From: an uncultured Selenomonadales bacterium
GTDB taxonomy: Bacteria > Bacillota > Negativicutes > Selenomonadales > Selenomonadaceae
Assembly (NCBI GenBank): GCA_947167555.1
Contig: CAMVIO010000019.1
Location: 1 to 16,073, forward strand
Length of the DNA: 16,073 bases
Direction of reading: 5' to 3'
Under the pieces are notes generated by a model, which was given only the letters and a program-made list of their open reading frames with translations, made no database searches and was not told where the DNA came from. The position numbers and the translations under genes are program-made. Below, piece after piece: positions 12,280-16,073 of the stretch; positions within the stretch are counted from its first letter, which is position 1; every line of letters begins with the position of its first letter.

Positions 12280-13629
12280 CTATGAATGTTTGCCCAGGAA
12301 TTCCCTGAAGCGCTCAATGACCGAAAGCGCGCGCTCCGCCAGCTTCTGCTTCTTCAGCCGCTTGTCCCTTATGCGCTCCGAAATGGGCGGCAGCAATCCG
12401 AAATTCACGTTCATCGGCTGGAAATGTTTCGGCTCCGCCGTCGTGATGTAATGCGCGAGCGCGCCGTGGGCCGTCTCCGGCGGGAACGCGACAGACGGCA
12501 AGCCCGAAAGCAGCCGCGCGGCGTTCACGCCCGCCATCAGCCCCGCAGCCGCCGACTCCACATAGCCCTCGACGCCGGTCATCTGCCCCGCGAAGAAAAT
12601 ACGCGGATCGTCGGAAAGCTGCAAAGTCGGACGCAGGACGAGCGGAGAATTGATAAAGGTGTTGCGGTGCATGACGCCGTACCGCATATATTCCGCTCTT
12701 GCCAGCGCCGGGATCATGCCGAGCACGCGCCGCTGCTCCGGCCATGTCAGGTGCGTCTGGAACCCGACGATGTTGTAAAGCGTCCCCGCCGCGTCATCCT
12801 GCCGAAGCTGCACGACGGCATAAGGCCTCTCCCCGGTCTCTGGATGTTCGAGCCCCACAGGCTTCATCGGGCCGAACAGCAGCGTATCCTTCCCCCGCGC
12901 CGCCATGACTTCGACGGGCATGCAGCCCTCGAAGAAAATCTCCTTCTCGAAGTCGTGAGTCGGCGCTTTCTCCGCGTTGACCAGCGCCTCCCAAAAGGCC
13001 TCGTATTCTTCCTTTGTCATCGGGCAGTTGATATAAGCCGCCTCGCCCTTGCCATAGCGCGAGGCGCGATACGCCCGCGTCATATCCACCGAGTCCAGCA
13101 TCACGATCGGCGCAGCGGCGTCGTAAAAATAGAGTCCCTCGCCGCCCGTCAGCCGCGCCACGTCCTCAGCCAGCGCGCCGTCCGTCAACGGACCGCTGGC
13201 GACGATCGTCACGGCGTCGTCGGCAATCGGCACGGCGTCAACGCGTTCACGCCGTACAGTGACGAGCGGATGGTTTTCCACGCGCTCGGTGATATAACGG
13301 CTGAAGCCTTCCCTGTCCACCGCCAGGGCGCCGCCCGCAGGGACATGCGTCGCGTCGGCGGCCTCCATGACAATCGAGCCGAGACGGCGCATCTCTTCCT
13401 TCAATACGCCCACGGCGTTTTCCAGCCCTGCCGCCCGCAGCGAGTTGCTGCAAACAAGCTCGGCAAAGCTGCCGGTCTTGTGCGCGGGCGTGGATTCCAC
13501 AGGCCGCATCTCGTAAAGCGTCACACGCGCGCCGCGTCTTGCCGCCTGCCAGGCCGCCTCACTGCCCGCCAGGCCCGCGCCTAGAATGATGACGCGGTCC
13601 ATTTTGCTGATATTCATTGGACTGTCCAT
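12280..13629 (-). CDS. trmFO: Methylenetetrahydrofolate-tRNA-(uracil-5-)-methyltransferase TrmFO
   Basis: 449 aa from ATG 13629. In-frame ATGs at 13617 and 13602 are also possible, and none has a clear ribosome-binding site; coupling to topA, whose stop is 3 nt upstream, is likely. TrmFO uses 5,10-methylenetetrahydrofolate and FADH2 to make m5U54 in the tRNA T-loop. The FAD-binding motif GAGLAG (17-22) lies in VIILGAGLAGSEAAWQ. AELVCSNSLR holds the Cys (C59 here) equivalent to B. subtilis C53, and a second conserved-looking Cys lies in FFEGCMPVEV (C235). Other family text includes YEMRPVESTPAHKTGSF (38-54) and FFAGQMTGVEGYVESAAAG. Length is normal. It lies between topA and hslV; the usual downstream xerC/codV is missing. 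Confidence 0.97.
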   Translation of the reverse strand: MDSPMNISKMDRVIILGAGLAGSEAAWQAARRGARVTLYEMRPVESTPAHKTGSFAELVCSNSLRAAGLENAVGVLKEEMRRLGSIVMEAADATHVPAGGALAVDREGFSRYITERVENHPLVTVRRERVDAVPIADDAVTIVASGPLTDGALAEDVARLTGGEGLYFYDAAAPIVMLDSVDMTRAYRASRYGKGEAAYINCPMTKEEYEAFWEALVNAEKAPTHDFEKEIFFEGCMPVEVMAARGKDTLLFGPMKPVGLEHPETGERPYAVVQLRQDDAAGTLYNIVGFQTHLTWPEQRRVLGMIPALARAEYMRYGVMHRNTFINSPLVLRPTLQLSDDPRIFFAGQMTGVEGYVESAAAGLMAGVNAARLLSGLPSVAFPPETAHGALAHYITTAEPKHFQPMNVNFGLLPPISERIRDKRLKKQKLAERALSVIERFREFLGKHS

Positions 13630-13632
13630 AAA

Positions 13633-15924
13633 TTATTTCTTTTTCGTCGTCGTCTTTTTCTTTGCGGTTGCCGTTTTTTTCGTCGACGGCGCTTTCTTTT
13701 TTTCCGTCGCCTTTTCGACAGCCGCGCCTTTTTCCGCTTTGGCGCGCTGGCGTTCCAGCTCCTTGTTGATTGGGTGATCGACGCGGGTCTTGCAGTTATC
13801 GTTGATGCAATACCGAATCATCCGCCCGTTCTTGAAATGGTGACGCAGCACCAGCGAGCCGCAGGTCTTGCAGGGCTCAGCCTCCGGCGTATCCCAGGTC
13901 ACGAACCCGCAATCCGGGTAATTCTTGCACCCGTAGAAAATGCGTCCGCGCCGCGTGCGCCGCTCGACGATGCTGCCGCCGCACTCCGGGCAAAACGCGC
14001 CCGTGTCCTTCAGGAACGGCTTCGTATTGCGGCACTCCGGGAATCCGGGGCAGGCAAGGAACTTCCCGTAACGCCCCTGCTTGATTACCATGCGGCGCCC
14101 GCAATTCTCGCAAATCACATCGGACTCCTCGACGGGAAGCTCCACATGGCCGATGGCCTCGTCCGCTTTTTCCAGCGTCTTCTCAAAGGGGCCGTAAAAG
14201 TCCGCCAGGAACTTGTTCTTGCCCCGCTTGCCCTCGGCGATCTCGTCCAGCTCGTTTTCCACCGTCGCGGTAAACTGCACGTCCACGATATCCTTGAAAT
14301 ATTCCTCGAGCATCTTGACGACGATCTCGCCCAGCTCCGTCGGGCGAAACGTCTTCTCGACGCGCACGACGTAGCCGCGCGCGAGAATCGTCTCGATGAT
14401 CGGCGCGTAAGTGCTCGGGCGGCCGATGCCCTTTTCCTCCAGCGTCTTGACGAGCGAAGCTTCATTGTAACGCGGAGGCGGCTCGGTGAAATGCTGCTCC
14501 GGCGAGATAGCGGCAAGGTCGAGCACGTCGCCGACGGCAAGCTCCGGCAGCACGACGTCCTTTTCCTTCTTGCCAGCCGACTCCGCATAGACGGCGGTGA
14601 AGCCTGGGAATTTCAGCACAGAACCTGCAGCGCGGCAGGCATACCTTTTGCCGCCCGCGACGGCCACGCTCAGCGTGTCGTAAACGGCGGGCGTCATCTG
14701 GCAGGCAACGAAGCGCTGCCAGATCAGCGTATAGAGCTTCAGTTGATCGCTGGTCAAAAACGGCTCCACTTCCTCCGGCGTCCTGCGAACGTCCGTAGGA
14801 CGGATCGCCTCATGGGCATCCTGGGCGTTCTTGCCGGAAGCGTATACGTTCGGCTGCGCCGGAACATACGACGTGCCGAAGCGCTCTTTCACAAAATCGC
14901 GGGTCTCGTCCGTCGCAAGCTGGGAAATGCGCGTCGAATCCGTTCTCATATAAGTGATGAGACCGACAGGTCCTTTCCTGCCGAGCCCGATGCCCTCGTA
15001 AAGCTGCTGGGCGAGCATCATCGTCTTGCGCGAGGTGAATCCCAGCCTGCGCGCCGCATCCTGCTGAAGACTGCTGGTGTTGAACGGCGGCGCGGCTTTC
15101 CGCTGCCGTTCCCGGCGCTTGACCTCAGTGACCGTGAATTTTTCTTTTTCCAGCGCGTCCTTGACCGCGAAGGCCGATTTCCGGTCCGAAAGGACGGGCT
15201 TTTTCCCGTCGATCGCCGCCAGCTCCGCCGTGAACAGACGCGAGCGTTTCTTGCGGAATTTCAAGTCCACCGACCAATATTCCTCGGAGACGAAGCTCTG
15301 CACTTCCTTTTCCCGGTCGGAAATCAGCTTTACGGTGACGGACTGCACGCGTCCGGCGGAAAGTCCTTTTCGCACCTTGCGCCAAAGCAACGGCGACAGC
15401 TTGTATCCGACGATGCGATCCAGCATGCGTCGCGCCTGCTGCGCGTCGACGCGGTCGCTGTCGATGCGGCGCGGCTCCCGGATCGCCTCCTGGATTGCCG
15501 GCTTCGTGATCTCGTTGAACACAATACGGCAGTCCGCATCCGGCGCGATCTCCAGGAGGTGCGCGAGATGCCACGCGATGGCTTCCCCCTCGCGGTCCGG
15601 GTCGGACGCGAGATAGATGCGGGCCGCGTCCTTCGCGTCCTTTTTCAGCGCGCGGATCAAATCGCCCTTGCCGCGGATATTGATATATTTCGGCTCAAAG
15701 TCATGCTCGACGTCGATGCCGAACTGGCTCTTCGGCAAATCGCGCAGATGCCCCATCGAAGCACGCACGACATATTCCTTGCCGAGATATTTCTCGATCG
15801 TCTTGGCCTTCGCCGGCGACTCCACGACGACCAGCGTCTTGTTGCCCGCCGCCGCTGCCGGTTTCCTGCCGGCAGGTTTTCTTGCCGTCTTCTTCGCCTT
15901 GCTCTTTACTGCTTTCGTAACCAA
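13633..15924 (-). CDS. topA: DNA topoisomerase I, Lys-rich at both ends
   Basis: 763 aa, TTG start at 15924 with AAGGAGG 7 nt upstream. TopA is the type IA enzyme that relaxes negative supercoils through a transient 5'-phosphotyrosine link. The TOPRIM domain (about 29-145) has VVVES with E35 and the acidic triad in DPDREGE (108-114). The catalytic Tyr is Y325 in ITYMRTDSTRIS. GRPSTYAPII (501-510) matches the family. Three C-terminal four-Cys zinc ribbons begin near 605, 645 and 685 (CENCG, CPECGG, CKTCGS). Unusual are the Lys/Ala-rich N-terminal leader (4-28) and the Lys/Thr/Ala tail (about 728-763), reminiscent of basic TopA tails that aid DNA binding in actinobacteria. The structured repeat lies just upstream. 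Confidence 0.98.
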   Translation of the reverse strand: MVTKAVKSKAKKTARKPAGRKPAAAAGNKTLVVVESPAKAKTIEKYLGKEYVVRASMGHLRDLPKSQFGIDVEHDFEPKYINIRGKGDLIRALKKDAKDAARIYLASDPDREGEAIAWHLAHLLEIAPDADCRIVFNEITKPAIQEAIREPRRIDSDRVDAQQARRMLDRIVGYKLSPLLWRKVRKGLSAGRVQSVTVKLISDREKEVQSFVSEEYWSVDLKFRKKRSRLFTAELAAIDGKKPVLSDRKSAFAVKDALEKEKFTVTEVKRRERQRKAAPPFNTSSLQQDAARRLGFTSRKTMMLAQQLYEGIGLGRKGPVGLITYMRTDSTRISQLATDETRDFVKERFGTSYVPAQPNVYASGKNAQDAHEAIRPTDVRRTPEEVEPFLTSDQLKLYTLIWQRFVACQMTPAVYDTLSVAVAGGKRYACRAAGSVLKFPGFTAVYAESAGKKEKDVVLPELAVGDVLDLAAISPEQHFTEPPPRYNEASLVKTLEEKGIGRPSTYAPIIETILARGYVVRVEKTFRPTELGEIVVKMLEEYFKDIVDVQFTATVENELDEIAEGKRGKNKFLADFYGPFEKTLEKADEAIGHVELPVEESDVICENCGRRMVIKQGRYGKFLACPGFPECRNTKPFLKDTGAFCPECGGSIVERRTRRGRIFYGCKNYPDCGFVTWDTPEAEPCKTCGSLVLRHHFKNGRMIRYCINDNCKTRVDHPINKELERQRAKAEKGAAVEKATEKKKAPSTKKTATAKKKTTTKKK

Positions 15925-15938
15925 CGATTTTCCTCCTT

Positions 15939-16073
15939 ATACTAATCGCAGTTAGGATTTTAATCCTTACTGCGATTTATGAGACATCAGACGCGCTTTA
16001 GCGCGGCTGTAGCCTGCGAAGCAGGCGTATCTCAGGTCAAAATTTTCATTTAAAATTTTGGTCTGAGATAAGT
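15939..16073 (+). repeat. 140-bp four-hairpin repeat element, copy 2 (upstream of topA, cut by window edge)
   Basis: Same layout and orientation as the copy at 7706-7845, missing about two terminal bases at the window edge. Hairpin 1 is 15947-15974 (13 bp, same T-T mismatch). Hairpin 2 is 15988-16009 (CAG-A-CGCGC with GCGCG-G-CTG, loop TTTA). Hairpin 3 is 16012-16026 (GCCTGC/GCAGGC, loop GAA). Hairpin 4 is 16029-16069 (ATCTCAG/CTGAGAT outside CAAAATTTT/AAAATTTTG). Against copy 1, an A-T pair in stem 1 becomes G-C, and stem 2 differs in sequence yet still pairs. The left end abuts the topA ribosome-binding site. Confidence 0.85.

Noticed and set aside
12255..12317. Upstream in-frame ATG extending HslV by 21 residues
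   Set aside because: It overlaps the trmFO 3' end, lacks homology to HslV, and the ATG at 12254 has GGAGGAG at proper spacing.

Overview
The window carries one contiguous, minus-strand run of housekeeping and flagellar genes. In transcription order, from right to left, these are topA, trmFO, hslV, hslU, codY, flgB, flgC, fliE, fliF, fliG, fliH, fliI, fliJ, a soluble lytic transglycosylase, a YlxF/MotE-like membrane protein, and the first part of fliK, which runs off the left edge. The topA-trmFO-hslVU-codY-flg/fli order is the classic Firmicutes arrangement, known from Bacillus subtilis as topA-gid-codV-clpQY-codY-flgB. The GC-rich codon use, TTG/GTG starts and lytic transglycosylase inside the fli operon suggest a motile member of the Negativicutes, most likely Selenomonadaceae (Selenomonas or a relative). 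That assignment is inference from gene order and composition, not from a marker gene comparison.

Right part (10293-16073): DNA topoisomerase I, the folate/FAD-dependent tRNA m5U54 methyltransferase, and both subunits of the HslVU protease. hslU ends in a strong, nearly symmetric intrinsic terminator. The recombinase gene xerC/codV that sits between trmFO and hslV in Bacillus is absent. Middle (9378-10235): codY is a separate unit with its own AT-rich promoter. A plausible CodY operator lies over the transcription start, suggesting autorepression. Left part (1-9137): the flagellar basal-body and export operon. flgB, flgC and fliE form the proximal rod and MS-ring junction; fliF and fliG form the MS ring and rotor switch; fliH, fliI and fliJ form the export ATPase complex. 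The lytic transglycosylase probably opens peptidoglycan for the rod. The MotE-like protein and FliK come last. Many fli genes overlap or nearly touch, as in one co-transcribed operon.

The most unusual content is between genes. A roughly 140-bp structured repeat occurs twice, at 7706-7845 (filling most of the fliE-fliF gap) and at 15939-16073 (just upstream of topA, cut by the window edge). Each copy has four hairpins, with one compensatory pair and one hairpin whose sequence is replaced while pairing is kept, and short inverted ends (ATACT/AGTAT). A decayed end of the same element lies inverted at 675-705, upstream of fliK. An unrelated 49-bp palindromic repeat sits between fliI and fliJ and looks like an intrinsic terminator on the antisense strand. 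No RNA genes, CRISPR arrays, insertion sequences or prophage genes were seen, and no gene-free stretch exceeds 300 bases.
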